Assembly: GCF_900187185.1 (NCBI RefSeq)
Contig: NZ_LT906465.1
Coordinates: 186,001 to 250,000, forward strand
From: Chryseobacterium taklimakanense
GTDB lineage: Bacteria; Bacteroidota; Bacteroidia; Flavobacteriales; Weeksellaceae
Direction of reading: 5' to 3'
Length of the DNA: 64,000 bases
Part shown: one piece after another, positions 9,736 to 17,560 of the stretch
Layout: the number at the start of each line of letters is the position of its first letter
How positions within the stretch are numbered: the first letter of the stretch is position 1
Notes under the pieces: model-generated
Seen by the model: the letters and a program-made list of their open reading frames with translations, nothing else
What the model was told of the DNA's origin: nothing
Database searches by the model: none
Made by a program: the position numbers and the translations under genes

Positions 9736-11121
9736 ATGGGAAAAGTAAACGTAGAAGATAACGCCCGCAAGTTCATCAAGCAGGATGATGTTCACGAGGC
9801 GCAACACGACAAGAATCTTTACAATACAATTATCAAGCGTGGTAAAGTATCCTCTGAGATCCCGGAATGGGAAGAGCTTAGAAATCTGGCTTCGCAAATT
9901 AAGGAACATGCGCTGACGCATTTGGATCACTACATAGACCAGTTTGCAACAAAAGCAGAGGAAAACGGTATCACAGTTCATTTTGCAAAAGATGCCGATG
10001 AACACAACGCTATTGTTTTTAATATTCTGAATTCTCACGGCGCAAAGCGCATCATCAAAAGCAAATCGATGCTGCAGGAAGAATGCGGGATGACGCCTTT
10101 TCTTGAAGAAAGAGGAATTGATGTCCTGGAGACCGATCTGGGTGAGCGAATCCAGCAACTATCGGGTGAGCGCCCAAGTCATATTGTAATGCCTGCCATC
10201 CAAAAAACGACAGAAGATATTGCCAAACTATTTGCAGATAAAATTGGTACGGATCCCAACGATGATGATCCGCATTCTCTCGCAGAAGCAATGAGGAACA
10301 ATGCCCGGCCCAAATTTTTGGTGGCAGATGCCGGGATGACAGGCGCCAATTTTGCCATTGCCGAAACCGGTACTTTTGTAGTCTGTACTAATGAAGGTAA
10401 TGCCGATCTTACCGCAAGCATTCCGCCACTTCATATTGCAAGTATTGGTATAGAAAAGATCCTGCCGAAGGTAGAAGATCTGGGTGTTTTTATCAGACTA
10501 CTTTCCCGCAGTGCTTTAGGAACGCCGGCGACACAATATACGTCTCATTTTTCAGGCCCAAGAGAAGGATCTGAGATGCACATTGTACTCACAGATAATG
10601 GCAGGAGCAAACGATTGTCTATGGACAAATTCTGGTATTCTCTCAAATGTATCCGTTGTGGCGCCTGTATGAATACCTGCCCGGTGTACAGAAGGAGTGG
10701 CGGATTGTCTTATGGTGCTACTTATTCCGGCCCGATTGGGATTATTCTGGATCCTACTTTTGATGAAGACACCTATTCAGAATTACCTTTCCATTCATCG
10801 CTTTGCGGCTCCTGTACAGAGATCTGCCCCGTTCATATTAATATTTTGGACCAGATTATCGAGTGGCGAAAAGTGATGATGGAGAAAAAGAAAACACCTT
10901 TTGGCAGAAGGCTGGCATTTGCTGCTGCCGACAGATTTCTGGGCAGTGCAACTGCTTTTAAAATGATGGAAAAGACCACTTACAATATGCTGAATATTCT
11001 CCCAAAATCTCTATTGGAAAACAGCACGTTGGATCCTTGGGTAGAAGACCGTGAATTGCCTGACGTGAAAAAAGAAACCTTCAGAGACTGGTACAAAAAA
11101 AACCGAAAAAACAATGACTAA
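9736..11121 (+). CDS. lutB: L-lactate oxidation iron-sulfur protein LutB
   Basis: A 461-residue protein. The N-terminal two thirds form a LUD domain; a ferredoxin-like part follows with two cysteine clusters, CIRCGACMNTCPV around residue 305 and CGSCTEICPV around residue 357, suited to two [4Fe-4S] clusters. Length and order match LutB/LldF. It would pass electrons from lactate oxidation together with LutA and LutC. It starts 12 bases after lutA and overlaps lutC by 8 bases, which points to coupled translation. Confidence 0.92.
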   Translation: MGKVNVEDNARKFIKQDDVHEAQHDKNLYNTIIKRGKVSSEIPEWEELRNLASQIKEHALTHLDHYIDQFATKAEENGITVHFAKDADEHNAIVFNILNSHGAKRIIKSKSMLQEECGMTPFLEERGIDVLETDLGERIQQLSGERPSHIVMPAIQKTTEDIAKLFADKIGTDPNDDDPHSLAEAMRNNARPKFLVADAGMTGANFAIAETGTFVVCTNEGNADLTASIPPLHIASIGIEKILPKVEDLGVFIRLLSRSALGTPATQYTSHFSGPREGSEMHIVLTDNGRSKRLSMDKFWYSLKCIRCGACMNTCPVYRRSGGLSYGATYSGPIGIILDPTFDEDTYSELPFHSSLCGSCTEICPVHINILDQIIEWRKVMMEKKKTPFGRRLAFAAADRFLGSATAFKMMEKTTYNMLNILPKSLLENSTLDPWVEDRELPDVKKETFRDWYKKNRKNND

Positions 11122-11707
11122 AGAAGAATTACTGAGTTCGGTAAGAACCAATCTTGCTAACCGCGAAAAAGTGGATTATCCCGCCATCCCGGATTATAAA
11201 AAGCCAGGGACAGATCTTAAAGCTGTTTTTGAAATTAACGCCAAAATTGCTGCCGTCGATTTTTATGATGTCGCATCGGTAGAAGAAGCGCAGGAAATTA
11301 TGCGAAAAAAGCTTCCTGATGCTAAGGTCACTTGCTCTGCAACGCCTGAATGGAGAGGGAATAAAGATATACACGTGCAAAAGCCCGCGGATCTGAATGA
11401 TGTGGATTTGGGTATTTTCCGTGCAGAGTTTGGTGTGGCGGAGATGGGAATGGTCTGGGTCACCGAAAAATCTCTGGTTACCAATTCATTAGGTTATTTA
11501 TCTCAACACCTCGCTGTTTTGCTGGATCCTGAAGATTTGACCGAAAATATGCATACCGCCTACAAAAGAGTAGATTTTCCACACTCACATTATGGCTGTT
11601 TTGTGATGGGGCCATCTGCAACAGCGGACATCAGCGCCGTTTTGGTACACGGTGCACAGGGCGCACGGACATTGACTTTGTTCTTTCTGAAAAAACCTGT
11701 GCCCTAA
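11114..11707 (+). CDS. lutC: Lactate utilization protein LutC (LUD domain)
   Basis: A 197-residue protein made of one LUD domain, with the conserved stretch around FGVAEMGMVWVTEKS and the glycine-rich MGPSATADISAVLVHGAQGARTL near the C-terminus, which is diagnostic for the LutC/YkgG family. It is the third subunit of the LutABC lactate oxidase complex. The first 8 bases lie inside lutB, and the next gene begins one base after its stop codon. Confidence 0.9.
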   Translation: MTKEELLSSVRTNLANREKVDYPAIPDYKKPGTDLKAVFEINAKIAAVDFYDVASVEEAQEIMRKKLPDAKVTCSATPEWRGNKDIHVQKPADLNDVDLGIFRAEFGVAEMGMVWVTEKSLVTNSLGYLSQHLAVLLDPEDLTENMHTAYKRVDFPHSHYGCFVMGPSATADISAVLVHGAQGARTLTLFFLKKPVP

Positions 11708-11708
11708 A

Positions 11709-12284
11709 ATGACAATTAACGGAAAGCTTTACAGCAACATCCTTTTGGTTTTTGCTCTGGAATCAGAAGCCGGAAAAGAATTTGATAGTTTTAATAAATT
11801 GTTTGTTGGTGTAGGAAAAATTAAAGAGACTTATCATCTATCAAAAGCCATTCAAAAATCTAAGCCAGATCTCATAATCAATTTGGGAACCGCAGGAAGT
11901 ACAGTTTTTGACAGAGGAAGTATTGTTAACTGCAACCGTTTTATCCAGCGGGATATGGATGTAAGAGCATTGGGTTTTAAGAAATTTGAGACGCCATTTT
12001 CTGATGAACCAATTCTTTTGGAATATGGAATTAAAACAAGCCATCTCCCGAACGGGATCTGCGGTTCCGGCGACCAATTCGAAATGGAACATAATAACCC
12101 CGAATACAACGTTATTGATATGGAAGCTTTTGCACTTGCGAAAGTCGCCGAGCAGGAACAGATCGATTTTATCTGCCTCAAATATATCTCTGACGGTGCC
12201 GATGGCAATGCTGCTGATGATTGGACTCAGGAAGTGAAAAAAGCGTCGAAGGCATTAGGTCAAGCATTGCAGGGTTTAACATAA
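11709..12284 (+). CDS. Nucleoside phosphorylase / MTA-SAH nucleosidase-like protein
   Basis: A 191-residue protein resembling the PNP_UDP_1 fold: INLGTAGS (glycine-rich ribose/phosphate region, near residue 57), VIDMEAFALAKV (the D-M-E ribose-binding motif, near residue 137), and KYISDGADG with the aspartate that protonates the purine in MTA/SAH nucleosidases. It is some 40 residues shorter than typical MtnN, so exact substrate is open (methylthioadenosine, S-adenosylhomocysteine or another nucleoside). It follows lutC with a 1-base gap and ends at a strong terminator, so it is the last gene of the lut operon, which is unusual. Confidence 0.72.
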   Translation: MTINGKLYSNILLVFALESEAGKEFDSFNKLFVGVGKIKETYHLSKAIQKSKPDLIINLGTAGSTVFDRGSIVNCNRFIQRDMDVRALGFKKFETPFSDEPILLEYGIKTSHLPNGICGSGDQFEMEHNNPEYNVIDMEAFALAKVAEQEQIDFICLKYISDGADGNAADDWTQEVKKASKALGQALQGLT

Positions 12285-12310
12285 AAACCAGCCAATTCGG
12301 CTGGTTTTTA
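12285..12310 (+). terminator. Rho-independent terminator of the lut operon
   Basis: Perfect inverted repeat AAACCAGCC / GGCTGGTTT with a 5-base loop, followed by TTTA. It starts right after the stop codon of the nucleosidase-like gene and lies 19 bases left of IS copy 2. Confidence 0.85.
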
Positions 12311-12328
12311 TATCATTTTATATAAAAA

Positions 12329-13094
12329 ACCTGTTGTGCATTTAGCACAAATTAATTTTTAACTTATTCAAACTTCTCTTGAAGACGAAAAAATTTAGAT
12401 ATTGAATCATGGTAAAAGAAGTTATTTTTGATACTATTCTTGTTGCCAAACCTTAAAAGGTTTTTGCGAGGTTAATATTTATTAAGAACTGTCCGCACAG
12501 TTGCGAAATATTGGTTTGTTCATGATTTATTTTTTTTCAATGGTATTCACGATTGCTTCGCAGTTCAATCCTCTTTCTGATTTTTGATTTTGTCTTGGAA
12601 AATTCCACAAAATCATGCTGGTTTTTACGCATTGGAACCGAAAGATTTATCTTGGAATAGTTGAATAAATCCAGTTGGAGTTCTTTGCTGATGTACCCTC
12701 TGTCACCGATTAATAAACAGTTTTCAAAATTCTCCTTAATGTCGTGCAGATAGTTCACGTCGTGAACGTTTGCAGGGGAAAAATCAAACGAGTGGAAGAT
12801 TCCATTTTTGTCACAAACCACATGAAGTTTATAGCCAAAATACCTGGATTTTTGTGCGGCACAATATCCATATGCAGGTTTGATCTCATCCGTGGAACAG
12901 ATTGCAGAACGATTTGCCCGACTTATTTTACAGATTTCAATTGGCGTGGAATCCACAATAAAGACATCGGTGAAATCCGAAAACCTGCTGCTCAAGGTTT
13001 CTCTGATTTTTTCAATGTAGGGAAAAAGTTTTCTTTTCCTTTTATTGTAGACACTCCTTTCAATTCTTCCCTCCAAATCAGTCCCTGAAATGTA
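12329..13094. mobile_element. IS982-family insertion sequence, right part deleted (copy 2)
   Basis: The left terminal repeat ACCTGTTGTGCATTTAG is intact at 12329-12345 and the sequence then follows copy 1 (7073-7839) almost base for base, in the same orientation. Homology stops after CTGAAATGTA at 13094; about 265 bp that carry the other terminal repeat and the transposase N-terminus are missing. The next base belongs to a truncated epimerase gene, so the junction marks a deletion that removed both IS end and epimerase end. Confidence 0.9.
12342..13094 (-). pseudogene. IS982-family transposase fragment (copy 2)
   Basis: The minus strand encodes the transposase from YISGTDLEGRIERSVYN onward. 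As in copy 1, the stretch RKRIE is followed by the extra sequence LRSNREYH and a TGA stop at about 12537; the inserted segment is 48 bases here (one base fewer than copy 1), so the conserved tail ISQLCGQF continues in the same frame after the stop. The N-terminal ~60 codons are gone with the deleted IS end. The open frame continues leftward from the epimerase across the junction only by chance. Confidence 0.85.
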
Positions 13095-13708
13095 AAATCG
13101 TCCACATGGATCCACGGAAAATATTGCTTACCGCTGCCAACAGGTGAAGCAAGATGAAGATTGGTTAATTTTTTTAAAGGTTCCAGAAATCCACCATGGG
13201 CGGAAATTACAGGAGAAATTCTAAGTTTTACAATTCTTTCCGAAATTGCTTCGAACCGGTTTGCGGATTCTTCCAACAAGCCACAAACTTCCGTAAGAAA
13301 ATCTTTTTTTTGCGGTTCATCATTTTCCGTAGCAGCTTTTTCATCGTTCCAGTCACCGTAATAATTAATTCCTGAAGCCGAAATAAATGACTGTAGTATA
13401 ATATTTTTTTCTTTTACCTTTTTCTCTAAAAACAGGGCAGAATCCACGCGAGAATTGATGATTTCCTTCTTGTATGCCGTAGTCCACCGTTTCGCAATTG
13501 TTGCGCCCGCCAAGTGGATGATGCTGTGAATACCTTCCATAGCACCTTCTTCCAAATAGTGATTTTCATAATCCCAGACGAATTCATGCTCGAAAATATT
13601 TTGTTTTTTCCTCACCAGGCAATGTGCAATATAACCTCTTTCCTTAAGCGCAGAATACAATTTTTTCCCGACCATTCCGCTAGCTCCCGTGATTAAAATT
13701 TTTTTCAT
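13095..13708 (-). pseudogene. TIGR01777/SDR39U1-family epimerase, C-terminus deleted
   Basis: Starts at ATG 13708 with the Rossmann motif ITGASGMVGKKL, continues with IIHLAGATIAKRW, SASGINYYG and YFPWIHVDDF, all diagnostic for the TIGR01777 group of NAD(P)-dependent nucleotide-sugar-epimerase-like proteins. About 205 residues are native; normal members are about 300, so roughly 90 C-terminal residues, including the DUF1731 region, are lost at the IS junction. The frame reads on into the IS fragment and would make a 238-residue chimera ending at 12992. The gene follows the MarR gene by 26 bases on the same strand. Relatives often sit near SRPBCC, photolyase and carotenoid genes. Confidence 0.85.
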
Positions 13709-13734
13709 TTTAATTTTTTTAATGTTGATGGGAT

Positions 13735-14379
13735 TTAGATTAAATTATTAATTTCCGTAATGTCAGAATCTTTGTATTGGTGATAGACATTAAAATGAAA
13801 TTCGTTTAATTTTCTTAATGTTTTAAGTAAATTATTCTTTTCATCACTATCTAATTTTGCAGATAAAACTCTGGAAGTGATGCTTACAGATTCAACGGAT
13901 TGATGAAAATACTGTTTGCCAAGTTCGGAAATTTTCAATCGGGTTACCCGCTTATCTTTGCTGTCCGAAATTTCCACCAGAAGGTTGTTTTTTACTAATC
14001 TTCTGATGATTTCAATTCCTGTCTGTTTTTCATGCGCGTTCTTTTCTACCAGTTGCATTTTGGTTAGCAAGGGTTCGTCCATAATTCTGTAGAGGTAGGT
14101 GAACTCTTCATTGTATAATTCCGGAAAATCTTGCAGACCTCTGCGAATCATCTGTTTTGTAAAACGAGACAACAGGATCACTTGCTTGGCAATTTCATTT
14201 TCTAAATCGTTGACCTTCTTTTGCTCACTCTCCGAGATAAAGCGTGGACTTTGACTTTTGTAAAATTTGTCATTTAAAAAATTACGAAAATCCTCAATGG
14301 TGGAATCGTTTTTAGAGCTTCCGGAATTTTCAAATTCTTGAACTTCTAAAAGTAAATTGATAAAAAAATTGGTATTCAT
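13735..14379 (-). CDS. MarR-family transcriptional regulator
   Basis: A 214-residue protein. The central part, about residues 85-160, carries a MarR-type winged helix: LTKMQLVEKNAHEKQTGIEIIRRL as the helix-turn-helix region and a wing with DSKDKRVTRLKISELGKQYF, where the D-x-R-x-x-x-L pattern is the MarR signature. The first ~80 residues are an extra helical stretch. It is transcribed away from the crt operon, after the remnants of a flavin reductase and a TetR-like gene and before the truncated epimerase. It may bind the palindrome at 14721-14748, but this is inference. Confidence 0.82.
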   Translation of the reverse strand: MNTNFFINLLLEVQEFENSGSSKNDSTIEDFRNFLNDKFYKSQSPRFISESEQKKVNDLENEIAKQVILLSRFTKQMIRRGLQDFPELYNEEFTYLYRIMDEPLLTKMQLVEKNAHEKQTGIEIIRRLVKNNLLVEISDSKDKRVTRLKISELGKQYFHQSVESVSITSRVLSAKLDSDEKNNLLKTLRKLNEFHFNVYHQYKDSDITEINNLI

Positions 14380-14381
14380 GA

Positions 14382-14558
14382 TTAAGAGATTAAAAATAGA
14401 GGTTCTGAATTTGGTTTTGCATAAGACAATTTCGCAATTTTTTCCGGTACAAAATACGTAACTAATCCGTAATTCATCAGTGTGTTTTCTAGGTTTACAA
14501 ATCCGTCTTTCTCTAAACGGGAAGGCTTAACAACCAGATGTTGGATTTCGCCGATGAC
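14382..14558 (-). pseudogene. Flavin reductase-like C-terminal remnant
   Basis: On the minus strand a frame without start reads VIGEIQHLVVKPSRLEKDG, FVNLENTLMNYGLVTYFVPEK and ends at a TAA at 14382-14384, two bases before the MarR start. The IGEIQ-plus-DGFVNL pattern resembles the last ~60 residues of flavin reductase family proteins (PF01613). The N-terminal two thirds are absent: just upstream lies the TetR-like head in the same frame with two stop codons between. I take this as a deletion scar. Family assignment is tentative. Confidence 0.55.
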
Positions 14559-14567
14559 TTATCCATG

Positions 14568-14705
14568 TTATTTATAAAACTCTTGCTCTGTGGTGTTTAA
14601 ATCTTTAGTAAATAGGTAAATATTTTTTGGACGCTCGCCATGAATCAAAATATAGTCGGAATAAGCTTCGATAATGCTGTCTTTTGTGATTGTTTGTGTT
14701 TTCAT
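14568..14705 (-). pseudogene. TetR/COQ9-like regulator, only the N-terminal 45 codons left
   Basis: Begins at ATG 14705 and reads MKTQTITKDSIIEAYSDYIL, then IHGERPKNIYLFTKDLNTTEQEFYK, then TAA. The pattern of a short helix, (V/I)Y.F.K, and a T-x-x-x-FY ending is the DNA-binding head of the TetR-like regulators found in Flavobacteriia. Intact members continue with HF(G/A)SFE and about 150 further residues. All of that is missing. The gene is divergent from crtI and its start is 16 bases from a perfect palindrome, as expected of a self-regulating local repressor that has now been lost. Confidence 0.6.
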
Positions 14706-14720
14706 TTTATATGTGATTTA

Positions 14721-14748
14721 TATATTTGTAAAATATTTTACAAATATA
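14721..14748. promoter_or_regulatory. 28-bp perfect palindrome in the divergent crt/tetR-remnant promoter region
   Basis: Half-site TATATTTGTAAAAT followed directly by its exact reverse complement. Both halves contain TATATTTG, a perfect Bacteroidota -7 box (TAnnTTTG), one on each strand, so the palindrome can carry overlapping divergent promoters and be an operator for a dimeric regulator. It lies between the TetR-like remnant (minus) and crtI (plus, 37 bases away). Confidence 0.7.
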
Positions 14749-14760
14749 AAAATAAAAGTA

Positions 14761-14768
14761 TATATTTG
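14761..14768 (+). promoter_or_regulatory. Likely -7 box of the crt operon promoter
   Basis: TATATTTG, matching TAnnTTTG, ends 16 bases before the crtI start codon at 14785. The palindrome ends 12 bases upstream of it, so a bound dimer would cover the upstream promoter region. A second TATATTTG inside the palindrome (14721-14728) is an alternative. Confidence 0.55.
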
Positions 14769-14784
14769 GACAATTATTTTACTC

Positions 14785-16248
14785 ATGAAAAAAGCTATAA
14801 TTATTGGGTCCGGTTTTTCATCATTATCTGCGGCGTGCTACCTCGGAAAAGCGGGACTTCATGTAACCGTTTTGGAAAAAAATGAACAGCTGGGAGGAAG
14901 GGCTTCCATGATGGAGATTGATGGATTCAAGTTCGATATGGGACCGAGTTGGTATTGGATGCCTGATGTTTTCGAACGTTTTTTTGCTGATTTTGGAAAA
15001 AGCGTAGCGGAATATTATACGCTTGAAAAACTTTCTCCGGCATACCGAGTGGTTTTTGGTAAAAATGATTTCATTGATATAGAGGATACACCAGAAAAAA
15101 TTATCCAAACTTTTGAAAGTATTGAAAAAGGTTCTGGAAAGCATCTGAAAAAATTCATGAGTGAATCGCAAGAGAATTATGATATCGCTATGAAGGATTT
15201 GGTTTATCAGCCGGGGCTTTCAGTAACGGAATTGGTATCGTGGGAAACAGCAAAGCGACTAGGTCTCTTCGTAAAAAATATCAGTCAGCAAATCCGAAAA
15301 AATATAAAAAATCCAAAGCTGAGAAGCATTTTGGAATTTCCCGCCCTGTTTTTGGGTGCTAAACCCAAAGATACACCAGCCTTTTATAATTTTATGAATT
15401 ATGCAGACTTTGGTTTGGGAACCTGGTATCCGAAAGGCGGTTTTAATGCCGTTGCTTTAGGGATGGTGAAGCTGGCCAAGGAATTAGGTGTGGATTTCAA
15501 GACCAATGCTGCGGTGCAGTCTATACAGACAGAAAATGGTAAGGTAGTGAGTGTTTCTACGGAAAATGAAACCTTCGCTGCCGATGTTTTTGTATCGGGA
15601 GCGGATTATGCCCACACTGAAAATTTACTGCAGAATAACAGAAACTACAGCGAAGAATATTGGAAAAAGAAAACTTTTGCGCCCAGTTCGCTGCTTTATT
15701 ATGCTGCTTTTGATAAGAAGGTTGAAAGTTTGGAACATCATAATCTATTTTTTGACACCGATTTTGAACAGCACGCTGAGGAAATTTACGACACGATGAC
15801 ATTCCCGAAAGCTCCGTTGTTCTACGCTAATTTTTCCAGCAAAACCGACAGCTCCCTTTGTCCGGAAGGTAAAGAAATTGGATTTTTCCTTATTCCGACT
15901 GCAGTGGATTTAGAAGATTCGGAAGAGATCCATGAGTATTACTTTAATTTAATCTTAGATAGGATTAAGGATTCAACCGGGGAAGATCTGAGGCCGAAGA
16001 TTTTATTCAAAAAAAGTTTTGGAACCCAAGATTTCAAAAATCGCTATAATTCTTGTCGGGGAAACGCTTATGGTTTAGCAAATACATTAATGCAAACATC
16101 TGTTCTTAGACCCTCCATAAGAAATAAAAAATTAGATAATTTCTTTTATACAGGCCAATTAACCGTTCCTGGTCCTGGGGTGCCGCCCGCATTAATTTCC
16201 GGAAAGGTGGTAAGTGAATACATTTTAAGCAAAGGAAAATTTAATTAA
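14785..16248 (+). CDS. crtI: Phytoene desaturase (CrtI)
   Basis: A 487-residue FAD-dependent desaturase. The Rossmann dinucleotide motif GSGFSSLSAA starts at residue 7, and the C-terminal family motif GQLTVPGPGVPPALISG closes the protein. CrtI converts phytoene to lycopene at the membrane. The start is set at ATG 14785 because family members begin with KKAIIIGSG; a longer frame upstream (to 14674) crosses the promoter and palindrome and is not credible. First gene of a six-gene operon: crtB follows after 14 bases. The dead TetR-like gene upstream suggests that its original local control has changed. Confidence 0.95.
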   Translation: MKKAIIIGSGFSSLSAACYLGKAGLHVTVLEKNEQLGGRASMMEIDGFKFDMGPSWYWMPDVFERFFADFGKSVAEYYTLEKLSPAYRVVFGKNDFIDIEDTPEKIIQTFESIEKGSGKHLKKFMSESQENYDIAMKDLVYQPGLSVTELVSWETAKRLGLFVKNISQQIRKNIKNPKLRSILEFPALFLGAKPKDTPAFYNFMNYADFGLGTWYPKGGFNAVALGMVKLAKELGVDFKTNAAVQSIQTENGKVVSVSTENETFAADVFVSGADYAHTENLLQNNRNYSEEYWKKKTFAPSSLLYYAAFDKKVESLEHHNLFFDTDFEQHAEEIYDTMTFPKAPLFYANFSSKTDSSLCPEGKEIGFFLIPTAVDLEDSEEIHEYYFNLILDRIKDSTGEDLRPKILFKKSFGTQDFKNRYNSCRGNAYGLANTLMQTSVLRPSIRNKKLDNFFYTGQLTVPGPGVPPALISGKVVSEYILSKGKFN

Positions 16249-16262
16249 TAAAGAAGATCATT

Positions 16263-17108
16263 ATGAATAATTTTCAAAAATTCAATAAAATTTCAGATTG
16301 TACTTCTCAGTTGGTAACCAAACAGTACAGCACTTCTTTTTACTGGGCCTCTTCGTTATTCAGTCGGGACATTCGTCAGCATATTTATAATATTTATGGC
16401 TTCGTACGGTTTGCTGATGAAATAGTGGATACCTTTCATGACTATAATAAGCAGAAATTGCTTAATGAGTTCGAACGAAATTACAGAGAAACTTTAGAAA
16501 ACGGAATTTCACTTAATCCTGTGATTCAGTCATTCTGCAGAACTCAAAAAGAAAATAATATTCCACAGGATTTGGTAGATGCATTTCTATATTCCATGAA
16601 AATGGATTTAGGCGAGATTAAAGATTTAAATGATGAATTGTATAATCTCTACATTTATGGAAGTGCAGAAGTGGTGGGATTAATGTGTTTAAAAGTCTTT
16701 GTGAAAACGAAAGAGGACTACGAAAAATTGAGACCTTATGCACAAAATCTTGGTGCAGCTTTTCAAAAAATCAATTTTCTTCGGGATATTTCCGCTGATT
16801 ACAACGATTTGAATCGCACCTATTTCCCCAATGTGAATTTTCTGGAATTTTCAGAAAGAGAAAAAACAGAAATAGAGTTAAATATTAAGAGCGATTTTGA
16901 AAAGGCGCTAATCGGGATCAAGATGCTTCCTTTATCAAGCAGAAGTGCAGTTTTTATGGCGTATAAGTATTACCTCAGTCTATTCAAAAAGATCAAAAAA
17001 CAGCGGGCAGAACACCTTATGAAAAGTAGAATCCGTGTTTCTAACGCAAGGAAAATTTATCTGATGGGAGAGATGCTTTTAACTAAGAATTTATATTTTA
17101 TTCGATGA
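16263..17108 (+). CDS. crtB: Phytoene synthase (CrtB)
   Basis: A 281-residue squalene/phytoene synthase. The two aspartate-rich motifs are DEIVD at residues 52-56 and LRDISADYNDLNRTYFP near residues 172-188. These bind the magnesium-diphosphate of geranylgeranyl diphosphate during head-to-head condensation to phytoene. AAGAAG 9 bases before ATG is a plausible ribosome site, unusual for this phylum. The last four bases overlap the next gene. No geranylgeranyl diphosphate synthase lies in the operon; the polyprenyl synthase at 32142 is too far to be part of it. Confidence 0.95.
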   Translation: MNNFQKFNKISDCTSQLVTKQYSTSFYWASSLFSRDIRQHIYNIYGFVRFADEIVDTFHDYNKQKLLNEFERNYRETLENGISLNPVIQSFCRTQKENNIPQDLVDAFLYSMKMDLGEIKDLNDELYNLYIYGSAEVVGLMCLKVFVKTKEDYEKLRPYAQNLGAAFQKINFLRDISADYNDLNRTYFPNVNFLEFSEREKTEIELNIKSDFEKALIGIKMLPLSSRSAVFMAYKYYLSLFKKIKKQRAEHLMKSRIRVSNARKIYLMGEMLLTKNLYFIR

Positions 17109-17560
17109 AATTTTTGGTCATAATATTTACGCTGATGTGCCATATTATTTTTGCTCAAAACCTTAAAGAGCTGAGAAGTTATTTAATTAAAGGTGAAAAA
17201 ACTTCAGTTGCAGCAATACAATTGATGGAAAAGTCTGAGGCGCTTTTTAAACAAAATAAATTGCCTATCTATCAGGGTTTTTACAGTGTCGGACAATTTT
17301 TCATGGCCAAGCACGCTGCCAATCCTTTTAAAAAATTATCCTATTTTAATGAAGGAAGAAAAAGCCTAAATCATGCAATTAATAGCGATTCGAAAAATTT
17401 GGAATTGAGATTGTTCAGACTGATGATCCAAGAACAGGCACCAGCTTTTCTGAATTATACCGATAATATTAAAGAAGATCGGTCATTTATCCTGAAAAAG
17501 TATGAAAATGAAACGGACGAAGATTTGAAGATTTTCATTAAAAAATATTTAAAAAAATGA
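17105..17560 (+). CDS. Unknown secreted protein in the crt operon
   Basis: A 151-residue protein with an N-terminal signal peptide (FLVIIFTLMCHIIFAQ, cleavage after about residue 17), then a mainly helical, lysine-rich domain with no cysteine in the mature part and no motif I recognise. Segments such as SEALFKQNKLPIYQGFYSVG and SKNLELRLFRLMIQEQAP suggest TPR-like helical hairpins, but this is weak. It overlaps crtB by 4 bases and crtZ by 4 bases, so it is translationally locked into carotenoid synthesis. A periplasmic or envelope role beside carotenoid enzymes is likely, but the function is not known to me. Confidence 0.8.
   Translation: MKFLVIIFTLMCHIIFAQNLKELRSYLIKGEKTSVAAIQLMEKSEALFKQNKLPIYQGFYSVGQFFMAKHAANPFKKLSYFNEGRKSLNHAINSDSKNLELRLFRLMIQEQAPAFLNYTDNIKEDRSFILKKYENETDEDLKIFIKKYLKK

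Noticed and set aside
14721-14748. Intrinsic terminator interpretation of the palindrome
   Set aside because: The inverted repeat has no loop and no GC-rich stem, and it lies between divergent genes, so a regulator site fits better.
14674-14784. 37-codon N-terminal extension of crtI
   Set aside because: It crosses the palindrome and promoter box and has no counterpart in CrtI proteins.
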